Assembly: GCF_001584185.1 (NCBI RefSeq)
Contig: NZ_CP013234.1
Coordinates: 5,580,001-5,644,000, forward strand
Reading direction: 5' to 3'
DNA length: 64,000 nucleotides
DNA from: Collimonas pratensis
GTDB lineage: Bacteria > Pseudomonadota > Gammaproteobacteria > Burkholderiales > Burkholderiaceae_D
Part shown: piece after piece, positions 41,502 through 50,373 of the stretch
Numbering within the stretch: the stretch's first letter is position 1
Layout of the letters: every line of letters begins with the position of its first letter
Position numbers and translations under genes: made by a program
Notes under the pieces: model-generated
The model's database searches: none
What the model was told of the DNA's origin: nothing
What the model saw: the letters and a program-made list of their open reading frames with translations, nothing else

Positions 41502-42452
41502 ATGAACCAGCCCCAAGCGGCGCAGCCTCCCAGCAATCCGTCCGTGCTGTATCCCGAGCAGGCGCAACTGCGCGATATTCGCAAAACCTTGCCGCTGCGC
41601 GTACTGACCGCCTCCGATTTCTATCACTGGCAAACCTACGGCTATGTGATTGTCAGGAATGCCGTCAGCGCCGAGCAGGTGCAGCGCACCGCCGATTTCT
41701 TGTGGGAGTTCCAGGAGCTCGATCCGCATGCGCCGGAAACCTGGAACCGGGCCCAACTGCGCGATCACGAAATGACCGAACTGAACGGCTCCGGCATGGT
41801 CGAGGCCTATCATCACCAGACCTTCTGGGACAACCGGCAGACGCCGCGCGTCGTCGATGCCTTCGTCGACATCTGGGATCGCGAAGACCTATGGGTGACC
41901 ATCGACCGCGCCAACCTGAACACGCCGAACCAGGGCGCGCGCCGTTTCGGCGGCTTCATTCACTGGGACGCCGACACCTCTGTCGAACCGTTGCCGGTCA
42001 ACGTCCAGGGCGTGCTGGCCTTGTCCGACACCACGCCGGATGGCGGCGGCTTTCAATGCATCCCCGAGCTATTCCAGCATTTCGCTATGTGGCGCAAAAG
42101 CGCGCCCCAGGATCGCAATCCCCACCGTCCAGACGTGGCCTCCTTGCCGTGGGAGGTGAAGTTCATTCCGATGAAAGCCGGCGACCTGCTGATCTTCAAC
42201 AGCTTGCTGGCGCATGGCATACGGCCGAATACCTCGGTCGACAAAGTACGGCTGGCGCAGTACATCGCATTCACGCCGGCGCGCGAAGAACAGGCCGCCT
42301 TGCGCCAATGGCGCATAGACAGCTGGCGCCAGCGCACGCGGCCGGACAGCTACGCCTTTCCCGGCGATCCGCGCGAATGGGAAAAGACCCGCTATCCGCT
42401 GGCGCAACTGAGCGAACTGGGTGAAAAAATCCTTGGTCCGCGCGACTGGTAA
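41502..42452 (+). CDS. Phytanoyl-CoA dioxygenase (PhyH) family protein
   Basis: 316 residues, Fe(II)/2-oxoglutarate oxygenase fold. Metal ligands H-x-D in 'RFGGFIHWDADTS' and the distal His in 'LIFNSLLAHGIRPN', with the 2-oxoglutarate-binding Arg shortly after ('IRPNTSVDKVRL'). The N-terminal 'FYHWQTYGYVIVRNAVSAEQVQRTADFL' is typical of PhyH proteins. The substrate is unknown; bacterial members hydroxylate amino acids, lipids or natural products. GGAG before the ATG. It is the likely target of the divergent AraC regulator. Confidence 0.85.
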   Translation: MNQPQAAQPPSNPSVLYPEQAQLRDIRKTLPLRVLTASDFYHWQTYGYVIVRNAVSAEQVQRTADFLWEFQELDPHAPETWNRAQLRDHEMTELNGSGMVEAYHHQTFWDNRQTPRVVDAFVDIWDREDLWVTIDRANLNTPNQGARRFGGFIHWDADTSVEPLPVNVQGVLALSDTTPDGGGFQCIPELFQHFAMWRKSAPQDRNPHRPDVASLPWEVKFIPMKAGDLLIFNSLLAHGIRPNTSVDKVRLAQYIAFTPAREEQAALRQWRIDSWRQRTRPDSYAFPGDPREWEKTRYPLAQLSELGEKILGPRDW

Positions 42453-42608
42453 TAGCAGCGCGGCATAGGGTCTGTATGGGCCCGGCTGGTAGCGATACCG
42501 CGCGTTGCAGCTCTCATAAAAAAAAACTAACAATGAAACGATTGTCCTCTGAATGGTCGGAGGCGGTCATTGTTCATTTGTGAACGTTTTGATACTTATG
42601 GAGCTTCT

Positions 42609-43121
42609 ATGACTACCACGCTACAAAAAACATCGCTGTTTCAAGAAGCCGGGATGACATCGACCATGTTTTCCCACGGTGCCTCATCGCCGCTGTCACC
42701 TAAGATCTTCCGGCACTCGATTGACATCTACCTGAAGGATTCCAACGCCACCGGCAACATCTACTTTGCCCGTTACTTCGAATGGCAAGGCATCTGCCGC
42801 GAACGCTGGTTCTTCGAATGCATTTCCGCTGACATGCTGGCGCCGCTGGGCGTCTTCATCACCAAGGACGCCCAGCAGAAATATATCCACGAGACGTTTG
42901 CCTTCCAGAAGGTGGAGTGCGAAGTCAGCACGGCCGCCATCAAGCAATGCTCGTTTTCCTTATTGTTCCAATTTTTTGTGGAAGGGAAGCTGGTCTCTAC
43001 CGGCCATCAGCAAATCGTCTTTGCCAACAAGGACAAGAAGATCAGCCGCTTGCCGGAACATATCCTGGAAAAAATTCGGCAGTACGAAAACCCCAGGAAT
43101 ATAACAACGCTCTCTAACTAG
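42609..43121 (+). CDS. Hotdog-fold acyl-CoA thioesterase (4HBT-like)
   Basis: 170 residues from the ATG at 42609 (GGAGCTTCTATG). Hotdog core: 'SIDIYLKDSNATGNIYFARYFEWQGICRERWF', with the D-x-N-x-x-G-x-x-Y-F-x-x-Y-x-x-W pattern of YbgC/4-hydroxybenzoyl-CoA thioesterases (Asp in the catalytic position), then 'FQKVECEVSTAAIKQCSFSLLFQFFVEGKLVSTGHQQIVFANK'. Relatives also occur in polyketide and enediyne clusters. The nucleotide composition of the gene is slightly more AT-rich than its neighbours. It converges on the histidine kinase gene. Confidence 0.8.
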   Translation: MTTTLQKTSLFQEAGMTSTMFSHGASSPLSPKIFRHSIDIYLKDSNATGNIYFARYFEWQGICRERWFFECISADMLAPLGVFITKDAQQKYIHETFAFQKVECEVSTAAIKQCSFSLLFQFFVEGKLVSTGHQQIVFANKDKKISRLPEHILEKIRQYENPRNITTLSN

Positions 43122-43131
43122 GACGAGAGCG

Positions 43132-43161
43132 CACGCCGTCCGGTTGGTCCGGTCGGCGTGC
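43132..43161. terminator. Hairpin between converging thioesterase and histidine kinase genes
   Basis: GCACGCCG / CGGCGTGC stem with an inner CCGGTTGGTCCGG stretch; GC-rich, no T-run. Possible bidirectional terminator. Confidence 0.45.
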
Positions 43162-43165
43162 CGGG

Positions 43166-44554
43166 CTATGCTTGCACGGTCGCCGCAACCACCGGGAATT
43201 CCAGCGTGAAGCGTGTATATTCGCCGGCCATCGATTCGCAGCGTATGCTGCCGCCGAACACCGCCATCACCTGATGGCAGAACGCCAGTCCGATGCCGGA
43301 ACCGGCGCCTTTCTTGGTCGTATAGTGAGCATCGAAAATATGCGGCAGGACATTGGCGGCAATGCCGGCGCCGGTGTCGGTAAAACAGAGGACGTTGAAT
43401 TTCCCCGAGCGCGTGGTCGAGATGCTGATCTCGCCCTTGGATGCTGCCTTCAGCGCGTACAAGGAATTCTTCAGCAGGTTGAACAGGACAAATACGAACA
43501 GCCGGTCCGAGCCGAAGAATGCATAATCCTCCATGACGGCAAGGTAGATCTTGGCGCGCTCACCCTGCTCAAATGGATAGCGCTCCAGCGCCTCGTCGAC
43601 CAGCTGGACCACCGAGTGACTGGCAAAGGCGTCGGTGTCGATGCGGTCCAGCTTGGCCGAAGCGAGCATCATGTCGATCACCACCGTGGTGCGGTCGACT
43701 TCCTGCGTGATCGAATTGGTGGCCTTTGACAGCTGCTTGACCGTGTCCGGTCTGATCGACGGTGCCAGCAAGCCGTGCTCCACGGCCAGTCGGTAGCCCT
43801 CCAGCAGAGTCGGCAGGAACTGTTCCATGCCTTTCGCCAGCATCCGGATCGAGGTCAGCGGCGTGCGCATTTCGTGGCCGACCGTGCTGGCGACCGTCAT
43901 CGGATCCAGCAAGTGATGGCGGACGATGGCAACCGACATGACACCCAGACTGACGGCAATGAACAGCACACCCGGCGGATAAAATTCGATGCCGTAGTTG
44001 CACAGATAATCGACCGCGGCGAAAAAATAAATCAGGATGGCGCCGATGCACAGCCGCAGCTTGATGCGTTTGCCGAGTTCCGCCACCTGCTGCTCGCGAT
44101 AAGTGATGTACAGCCCGCGGTTCACCACGATCACCGTCTGCAGCACATGTAGCGGATGCAGCAGCCCGGCTTTCGGATAGTAGCCCCAGAAATACTGGTA
44201 GTAGCCGGACACCAGCAGGTCCGACCCCAGCAGGAAAATCGCCAGGATGGCGGCGAACGCGTAGGAGGTGTAGACGTATTTGCGCTCCGCGGTGCGTTCA
44301 CAGATCTCGGTCAGGAAATGGTAAAGGCTGGTCGGCAGAAACAGGATCAGCAGGTAGCCGAACTTCACCACGAACATCGCCATGTGCGGATCGCGCAAGG
44401 TGAACAGGAAAGCCCAGGTGCCCTGCCAGAACGCCGAAGTAATACACAGCACCAGGAAGCTGATGCCGATGCGCGTAAAACCCTTGGTGCAAACCACGTA
44501 CAGGCCGTAGGCCAGGAAGATCGAAGCAACGACTGCGGGCAGTATCGAATACAT
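43166..44554 (-). CDS. Orphan histidine kinase with seven-transmembrane N-terminal sensor
   Basis: 462 residues. Seven hydrophobic segments in residues 1-215 ('ILPAVVASIFLAYGLYVVC', 'FLVLCITSAFWQGTWAFLF', 'VVKFGYLLILFLPTSLYHFLTEI' ...), the pattern of the 7TM histidine kinase N-terminal domain. HisKA with the phospho-His in 'VGHEMRTPLTSIR' (about 228), a linker, then HATPase_c ('FNLLKNSLYALKAA', 'FTDTGAGIAANVLPHIFD', 'GSGIGLAFCHQVMAVFGG'). The architecture recalls autoinducer-sensing kinases of the LqsS/CqsS type, but sequence alone cannot show this. No response regulator is adjacent. Confidence 0.85.
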   Translation of the reverse strand: MYSILPAVVASIFLAYGLYVVCTKGFTRIGISFLVLCITSAFWQGTWAFLFTLRDPHMAMFVVKFGYLLILFLPTSLYHFLTEICERTAERKYVYTSYAFAAILAIFLLGSDLLVSGYYQYFWGYYPKAGLLHPLHVLQTVIVVNRGLYITYREQQVAELGKRIKLRLCIGAILIYFFAAVDYLCNYGIEFYPPGVLFIAVSLGVMSVAIVRHHLLDPMTVASTVGHEMRTPLTSIRMLAKGMEQFLPTLLEGYRLAVEHGLLAPSIRPDTVKQLSKATNSITQEVDRTTVVIDMMLASAKLDRIDTDAFASHSVVQLVDEALERYPFEQGERAKIYLAVMEDYAFFGSDRLFVFVLFNLLKNSLYALKAASKGEISISTTRSGKFNVLCFTDTGAGIAANVLPHIFDAHYTTKKGAGSGIGLAFCHQVMAVFGGSIRCESMAGEYTRFTLEFPVVAATVQA

Positions 44555-44957
44555 GGACGACGATCAGGATAAATGCTTGGCTACAAAATGTGCCGATGCC
44601 GTGAAATGGCGGCCACATGGAGAGGCTCGGCGCATACGTTGCGAGAACTGGATCTTTCTTTGCTCGAATCAATCAATGAATCTACAGCCGTTCTTGCCTT
44701 GAGGCAATATTATGGCATAAGCCACCATCCCGACTTGCTTTGCTGCTACCGCTAGCGGGTTGCAAGGCGTACGATAACAATGGATAAAAGATAATAATAA
44801 TGCAAATTCAGTATAACGGCGATCTGATCTGACGCCCCCGGGATTTGGGGCGCGGCGGGATTTTGTGGCGGCGGGACACAGCGATGCGCCGAACAGCGGA
44901 GGCCGTCCGGCAGATGGTTAAGAGGGCAATCGAAACGCGGCAGCGACGCGGCAGCGC
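44555..44957. other. Intergenic region between the 7TM kinase and the MFS gene
   Basis: About 400 bp. It holds the kinase promoter and the palindrome TTGCCTTGAGGCAA at 44694-44707. The right part (44825-44957) is GC-rich flank downstream of the MFS stop. No gene is supported. Confidence 0.5.
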
Positions 44958-46130
44958 TTATTCGCTAGGCGTCATCGCCAGGCCGCTGTTGCGCTCGATC
45001 GAGGCCGACCACAGCGTCAGGCCGAGCGCCAGCGCCACCAGCACCACGCCGACATACGGCAACGAGGTTAGCTGGAAACCGGCGCCGATCGCCATGCCGC
45101 CAAACCAGGCGCCGCCGGCGTTGCCCAGGTTGAAGGCGCCCTGGTTCAGGGTCGAAGCCAGGTTCGGCGCGGCGCTGGCGCGCTCCACCACCAGCACCTG
45201 CAGCGGCGGCACGATGGCGAATGCCAGTACGCCCCAGACAAAAATCGTGACCACTGCCGGCAAGGGTGTGCGCATGGTCAGGGTAAATACCGTCAGGACC
45301 AAAGCCAGCGCCAGCAGGAAACCGATCAGCGACGGCAGCAGGCGCCAGTCGGCCAGTTTGCCGCCGAGCGCGCTGCCTACGGTCAGGCCAAGGCCGAACA
45401 CCAGCAGCACCAGGGTCACCGCATGCGGCGTCAGTCCAGTGACGTCTTCCAGGATCGGCGTGATATAGGTGAACACCGAAAACAGGCTGGCCGAAGCCAG
45501 CGCGCTGATGGCCAGCACCATCACCACTTGCCGGTCCTTGAGGACGGCGAATTCCTGCAGCAGGCTGGTCTTTTGCATCTCGATCTTCTTCGGCAGCCAT
45601 AGCGCCAGCGCAATCGCTGCCAGCACGCCGATCACCGTCACCGCCCAGAACGTGGAACGCCAGCCGAGCTGCTGGCCGAGCGCGGTGCCGAACGGCACGC
45701 CCAGCACATTGGCCAGCGTCAGACCGGCAAACATCAGGGCGATCGCCTGAGCGCGCCGGTTCGGCGGCACCAGGCCGGCCGCCACCACCGAGCCGATGCC
45801 GAAAAATGCACCATGGCAGAACGCGGTCACTACCCGCGCCAGCATCAGTACCGCATAGTTCGGCGACAAGGCGCACAGCACGTTGCCGATGATGAACAGG
45901 CCGATCAGGCTCAGCAGCGCCGTGCGGCGCGGCATGTTGGCGGTGGCGATGGCGACGATCGGGGCGCCGATGGTGACGCCCAGCGCGTAGCCGGTCACCA
46001 GCATCCCCGCCGCCGGGATGGTTACCCCCAGATCGCGCGCCACGTCGGGCAGCAGGCCCATGATGACGAACTCCGTCGTACCGATGCCGAAAGCGGCAAC
46101 AGCAAGGGCAAATAGGGGCAAAGACAGCAT
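44958..46130 (-). CDS. MFS transporter, DHA1 (AraJ/YdhP-like) family
   Basis: 390 residues with 12 membrane segments. Signature 'FGIGTTEFVIMGLLPDVARDLGVTIPAAGMLVTGYALGVTIGAPIVAIATANMPRRTALL' and 'ARVVTAFCHGAFFGIGSVVAAGLVPPNRRAQAIALMFAGLTLANVLGVPFGTALGQQLGWR' are typical of the AraJ/YdhP/PbuE group of proton-driven effluxers (sugars, purines or drugs). The substrate cannot be assigned. It stands alone. Confidence 0.9.
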   Translation of the reverse strand: MLSLPLFALAVAAFGIGTTEFVIMGLLPDVARDLGVTIPAAGMLVTGYALGVTIGAPIVAIATANMPRRTALLSLIGLFIIGNVLCALSPNYAVLMLARVVTAFCHGAFFGIGSVVAAGLVPPNRRAQAIALMFAGLTLANVLGVPFGTALGQQLGWRSTFWAVTVIGVLAAIALALWLPKKIEMQKTSLLQEFAVLKDRQVVMVLAISALASASLFSVFTYITPILEDVTGLTPHAVTLVLLVFGLGLTVGSALGGKLADWRLLPSLIGFLLALALVLTVFTLTMRTPLPAVVTIFVWGVLAFAIVPPLQVLVVERASAAPNLASTLNQGAFNLGNAGGAWFGGMAIGAGFQLTSLPYVGVVLVALALGLTLWSASIERNSGLAMTPSE

Positions 46131-46350
46131 GATGATCGTCCGGAAATGGAACCGCCGAACAGCAGGAAAGCGCGGCGGTTAAAGGCGCGCACCGGGGGCC
46201 ATGGTGCGAAGCAACATTATAGCAATCGCGGATTATTTGTGTTAGCGCTACCAGATTTCTGCGATGAAATCTGGTAGCAAGAACGGAAAGTGTTGGATTT
46301 TTGCGATAAGAAGCAGCGCTGCAATCACCCTCCAACAGTCCGCCGGAGCC

Positions 46351-47115
46351 TTATGGCATCGCAAAAGTCGCAATCTCGACGCGGCGGTTAGGCAGCAGAC
46401 AGCGGATCAGTGCCTCTTGCTGCAGGCCGTCGCGACATTGCGTCACCGGATCCTGCGCGCCCAGGCCGACGGCTTTGACACGCGCGGCCGGAATGCCGTA
46501 GCTCACCAGCACATCCTTGACCGTATTGGCGCGCCGGATCGACAGGTTCAGGTTGTAGCTGTCGCTGCCGAGACGGTCGGTATAGCCGCGCACCTCCACC
46601 CGCGCATAGCGGCTGGCTGCCAGGCGCTTGGCAAGGGCAGCGAGCTGCGCCCGTCCTGCCGGCAGCATCTGGCCCAGGCTGGACTGGTCGAAGCGGAACA
46701 GGGCATCGGCCGAAATCCTTTCTATTTTTGGCCGCTGCTGCACCGGTGCCGGCGGTAGCGGGGGTGGCGGAGGCGCAACCACCGCTACCGGCTGCACTGC
46801 CACCCAGTAGCCCTTGACCCACCTCGGCTCGTCACGATGGCGGCGTTCCCAATAACCGCGCTGCCAGGCATAGCCGGAACGCGCTGGCGGCGGCACAGCT
46901 TCGTAGCGCGGCGGCGGCGCCTCGAAGCGCTGCCAGCCATCACGCTCGACAGCGACTTGCGGTGCGTCGCGGCGCCAGCCTGGGTCGGCCTGGATTTGCA
47001 ACTGATAGGGAGCCGGCTGATATGGGGCCGGCTGCGCCAGCACGTTGCTGGCCGCGCCAAGAAGGCCTGTGGCGGCAGCCGACAGAAACAGGATTTTCCG
47101 GATATAAGTTTGCAT
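46351..47115 (-). CDS. OmpA-family outer-membrane/periplasmic protein with Pro-rich linker
   Basis: 254 residues. Signal peptide (IRKILFLSAAATGLLGAASNVLA), a Pro/Tyr/Arg-rich region with 'YAWQRGYWERRHRDEPRWVKGYW' (YXWQ-type repeat seen in beta-proteobacterial envelope proteins), a polyproline stretch, and an OmpA domain (about 130-250: 'DALFRFDQSSLGQMLPAGRAQLAALAKRL', 'VEVRGYTDRLGSDSYNLNLSIRRANTVKDVLV', 'PNRRVEIATF'). It is predicted to tether the envelope to peptidoglycan. Confidence 0.85.
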   Translation of the reverse strand: MQTYIRKILFLSAAATGLLGAASNVLAQPAPYQPAPYQLQIQADPGWRRDAPQVAVERDGWQRFEAPPPRYEAVPPPARSGYAWQRGYWERRHRDEPRWVKGYWVAVQPVAVVAPPPPPLPPAPVQQRPKIERISADALFRFDQSSLGQMLPAGRAQLAALAKRLAASRYARVEVRGYTDRLGSDSYNLNLSIRRANTVKDVLVSYGIPAARVKAVGLGAQDPVTQCRDGLQQEALIRCLLPNRRVEIATFAMP

Positions 47116-47329
47116 GATGTTGTCCTCGTAATAAGCAGCAATTGGGTGCTAGCTATTAAACGGGCAACAGCCGCCGCCGGACATTCGGGCGATGTAATTT
47201 CAGCAACGGGATGTTATTTTTTCAACAATTTATGACGTCGCATCGTGCAGGCCATGCTGCCAGGATTCCTCGTCCCCCCAAAAATGCTTCTTCACCGATT
47301 GCCGGGATAGGCGACTTCCTTTTCAAGTT

Positions 47330-47400
47330 GTAGGGTGGGCACGCTTTTGTACCCACGCTGTATCGGTATCCGCGTGGGCACAAAAGCGTGCCCACCCTAC
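47330..47400. repeat. REP-like palindromic element
   Basis: GTAGGGTGGGCACGCTTTTG... (47330-47358) and its inverted copy (47372-47400) match at 28 of 29 positions around a 13-bp loop. Sequences of the type GTAGGGTGGGCACG...CGTGCCCACCCTAC are frequent dispersed palindromes in beta-proteobacteria, often mobilised by IS200-like RAYT transposases; none is in the window. Confidence 0.8.
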
Positions 47401-47403
47401 GGT

Positions 47404-47445
47404 AAAAAAAATGCCTCCCCGGTGGTTGCAAACCGAGGAGGCATT
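47404..47445 (-). terminator. Rho-independent terminator of the sedolisin gene
   Basis: AATGCCTCC (47410-47418) pairs with GGAGGCATT (47437-47445); on the minus strand followed by an eight-T run. It lies about 110 bp beyond the S53 peptidase stop. Confidence 0.8.
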
Positions 47446-47555
47446 GACCCATAAAGATGCTATTGCTGCGCTATACGCTGTAACGCATAAGCGATGACAT
47501 CGAAGCGCGGCCCTGTTTTCCCTGCGATGTCCGCCAGGACCGCCTGTGGTTTCCC

Positions 47556-49442
47556 TTATTTGGCTGGGAAAACCGTTGGGTTTGCTGTGATGTAAGCGTT
47601 CAGGTTGTCGACGTTCAAGCTGCCGAAGCCGGTTGCGGCACTCCATCCCGATGCAGCAGCTTTCATGCCAGGGTAAGTCGTGCTCCAGCCGTTGTAGTTG
47701 ACGGCATCGCCGTCCACGGTGGCGCTGGTCACAGGGAAGACCAGATTGGCGTTCGATGGAATAGCAGCGTACAGCGCCGAGCTAGGGAAGCCCAGGTTGT
47801 TACTGTGCGCCGATTCCAGGCGCGACCAGAAGCCGGCGAACATCGGCGCCGCCATGCTGGTGCCGCCAACCACGCCGGCTGCGGTGCCGCCGTTGTTCGA
47901 GGCAGTGATATAGATATAAGTGCCGCTGGCAGAGGCAGCATCGAACACGATGTCCGGCAGGCCACGGGTGGTATGGCCGGTGCCGACGATGCTAGAAGTC
48001 TGCCAGCTTGGCGCGGCTTCATACTTGCTGAAGCCGCCGCCGGTGGACCAGATTCGCACTGCGCTGCCGTCGCCGGTCGACGCCGTGCCTTCATTCCACA
48101 CAGCCTGGCCATTGTAGGCGCCGGCCGAAGTCGTGAACAGCGCCGTGCCGCCTACCGCCACCACGTAAGGCGAACTCGCTGGTTCGCTGACGTCATAGGT
48201 TTTTTTCTTGGTGGTGGTGTTTGCCACGCCAGGATTGCCCTGGGAATCGGTATCGCAGTTGTAAGGACCGGCATCGCCGGAGGCCACCGAGAAGGTGATC
48301 CCTTGCGCCACGCCTTGTTCAAACACCGCATCGTCGGCCGCTTGCGAACCGGACGATTTGGCTGAAGCTTCGCATTCGCCCAGCGAGACGTTGACCACAC
48401 TGGCGACGTTGGCGGTCACGGCAGCGTTATAGGCAGCAGTCAGCGGTGCATCTTCCATCGAGCTGGCGGTGTAGAAAATCAGTTGCTTGACGCCGCCTGC
48501 AGCGCCATAGATCACCTGGCTGTCCAGCGCCCATTCGACTTCGCCGGATTCGTCAGAGCTTTCGGTACCGACATAGACCACGGTAGGCGTCAGTTTCGGC
48601 AGGCTCGGATTATTGCTGAGGAAGGTTTGGAAATCGTTCAGGGTATACGTCATGTTGCCTTCAGAGATCGTGCCGACTACTGCGTTGGAAGCAGCAGGCG
48701 TGGTGACGGCGTTATAGATCCCTGGATACTGCACCGGCGTGTGCGAAGTTTCTGTGCCGGCGGCAGCTTGCACGATGCTTCTCTGCGCGCTGTGTACGCC
48801 GCTGTGCGTCACATGGTGGATAGCTGCATTCTGCAGGCCCAGCACCGAACCGACGATGCTCGCCAGTTCCGGCGGAACTTGCGCTGCCGCCTCATTGGCA
48901 TACACATTGCGGCCTTCATGCGTGAAGCGTTTCAGCGAGGTGTTGAACGCTTGCTTGATGGTGGCGGCGGTACCGTCGGCGCTCACCAGCAGGCGGTTCG
49001 AGCTGACGCTGATATTCCTGAAGCCGGCTTTGCTCAAGTGCGCGGTAACGGCGTCCACTTGCGCTTGCGTCGGCGAATACTGTTCAGCAAACTGTGCCGG
49101 CGTCAGGAACTTGTGATACACCGCGCTGCCTGGCGTATAGAGTTCTTTGACGAAGTTGTCCAGCTGTGCCTTGTTGCGCAGCTGCAGGCTGACGGTGACG
49201 CTCTTCTCTTCGCCTTGCGCCATGTCTGTTGCAATCTGGTCCGCGGTAACGGCAACGCCGGTGCTGTCGTGTGTCTGTACCCGTGGCAGGAACGCCTCGG
49301 TCTTGGTCGATACCCAGGTTGAAGTATCGGTGGCTGCTTGCGCTGCCATGCCGATACACGCCAGGGAGAGTGCCAGTGCCAGTGCTGAAACGCGCGGGAC
49401 GGCGAAGTCCCCTGCTTTTGCTGCTGATGCCTTCGATTTCAT
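47556..49442 (-). CDS. Secreted S53 (sedolisin/kumamolisin) serine-carboxyl peptidase
   Basis: 628 residues from the ATG at 49442 (AAGAGGAATAAGAAGATG). Signal peptide ending AAQAA (about 33); pro-kumamolisin activation domain (about 50-195: 'LYTPGSAVYHKFLTPAQFAEQYSPT', 'NTSLKRFTHEGRNVYANEAAAQVP'); catalytic domain with Glu/Asp in 'SGEVEWALDSQVIYG', the oxyanion Asp in 'FSVASGDAGPYNC', and Ser in 'VVGGTSMAAPMFAGFW', followed by a Ca-binding region near 'SGWSAATGFGSLNV'. An acid-active extracellular protease, consistent with a saprophytic or fungus-degrading lifestyle. Confidence 0.93.
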   Translation of the reverse strand: MKSKASAAKAGDFAVPRVSALALALSLACIGMAAQAATDTSTWVSTKTEAFLPRVQTHDSTGVAVTADQIATDMAQGEEKSVTVSLQLRNKAQLDNFVKELYTPGSAVYHKFLTPAQFAEQYSPTQAQVDAVTAHLSKAGFRNISVSSNRLLVSADGTAATIKQAFNTSLKRFTHEGRNVYANEAAAQVPPELASIVGSVLGLQNAAIHHVTHSGVHSAQRSIVQAAAGTETSHTPVQYPGIYNAVTTPAASNAVVGTISEGNMTYTLNDFQTFLSNNPSLPKLTPTVVYVGTESSDESGEVEWALDSQVIYGAAGGVKQLIFYTASSMEDAPLTAAYNAAVTANVASVVNVSLGECEASAKSSGSQAADDAVFEQGVAQGITFSVASGDAGPYNCDTDSQGNPGVANTTTKKKTYDVSEPASSPYVVAVGGTALFTTSAGAYNGQAVWNEGTASTGDGSAVRIWSTGGGFSKYEAAPSWQTSSIVGTGHTTRGLPDIVFDAASASGTYIYITASNNGGTAAGVVGGTSMAAPMFAGFWSRLESAHSNNLGFPSSALYAAIPSNANLVFPVTSATVDGDAVNYNGWSTTYPGMKAAASGWSAATGFGSLNVDNLNAYITANPTVFPAK

Positions 49443-50278
49443 CTTCTTATTCCTCTTAAAGTAAGCAACATGGAAACAACGTGGAAACAGCTTGCAAAAC
49501 AACTTGTGAAACGCTTGAGCGCACCTAGCCAGCCGGCGCGGATGCAACGCATGCGCGCCGGAGCCTCCCTGCAACTCGGAAACATGGTTGGCACAAACGA
49601 CAGATGTGCTTATCCATCGGCTTGCAAAAAGCCGCCTTGCTCAGGTATGCCTAGCGTCAGATGTGCGTCGTTTTTGGCGACGCGGGGTTAACGAACTGCG
49701 AGCTCGTTACGGGGACGGCCGCTGCGTGATCGTTCGCGCAAGCTGTACCGGAATTCGGAAGAAGAGTGGGTGGAAAGAATCCAAAACATGTTCGGATTGC
49801 GACTGCAGAAACACTGCCAGTTCTAAAGACTTAACGCCGGTCATCACTATTCCCTTTTAAGGACCATCGATACGACAGCATTACGCTTGTGGGGTAAGTG
49901 TCGCTGCAAAAAAAATCTGTTTCTCCACCTGTCTGAAAATGCAAATTACGACCCCAGCATAAGTCTTAAATTTCCAGGCTGCAATATTTACTTACCCGTT
50001 TTTACAATTTGTTTCATCTTAAAAAATCTGGAAAATTTCGACCCCGTTCGGGATACAAAAAGACATATTTAAATACAGGAATATACATGGGGTTATCGGC
50101 CGGAAAACCGCAAGAATACTGGCTCGCGGGACTTTCTGAATGCTGCATTATGGTGCATTTTCAGTTTGAAAAATACCATAACGATGCGATGGTGCAGAGC
50201 GCTATTTACCTCTTCCGGCGAGCCGGAAGCACCGCATTTAAATTGTATAAAACAAATTCTAAAAACAAATCATTCTCG
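49443..50278. other. Long intergenic region between sedolisin and gabD terminator
   Basis: About 830 bp. The left part is the sedolisin promoter/leader region; the middle and right are AT-rich. Several short open frames occur (for example around 49590-49860 and 50009-50353) but none has a Shine-Dalgarno, codon bias or recognisable motif. I see nothing else I can support. Confidence 0.45.
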
Positions 50279-50305
50279 CAAAAAAAAGAGCTGCCTGAGC
50301 AGCTC
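50279..50305 (-). terminator. Rho-independent terminator of the gab operon
   Basis: GAGCTGC-CTGA-GCAGCTC stem (50288-50305); on the minus strand followed by eight T. It lies 69 bp after the gabD stop. Confidence 0.85.
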
Positions 50306-50373
50306 CGCAGTCAATCGTCGGCGGCCACGCTGAAGCGCAACCACCGCCGATGAATGTGCACTTCCGGTTCTTG

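Noticed and set aside
44845..45468. 207-codon plus-strand frame
   Set aside because: Overlaps the MFS gene antisense over most of its length and has Ser/Thr/Arg-rich shadow composition.
49590..50353. Short plus-strand frames in the sedolisin-gabD gap
   Set aside because: No Shine-Dalgarno, no codon bias and no recognisable motif; AT-rich region produces such frames by chance.
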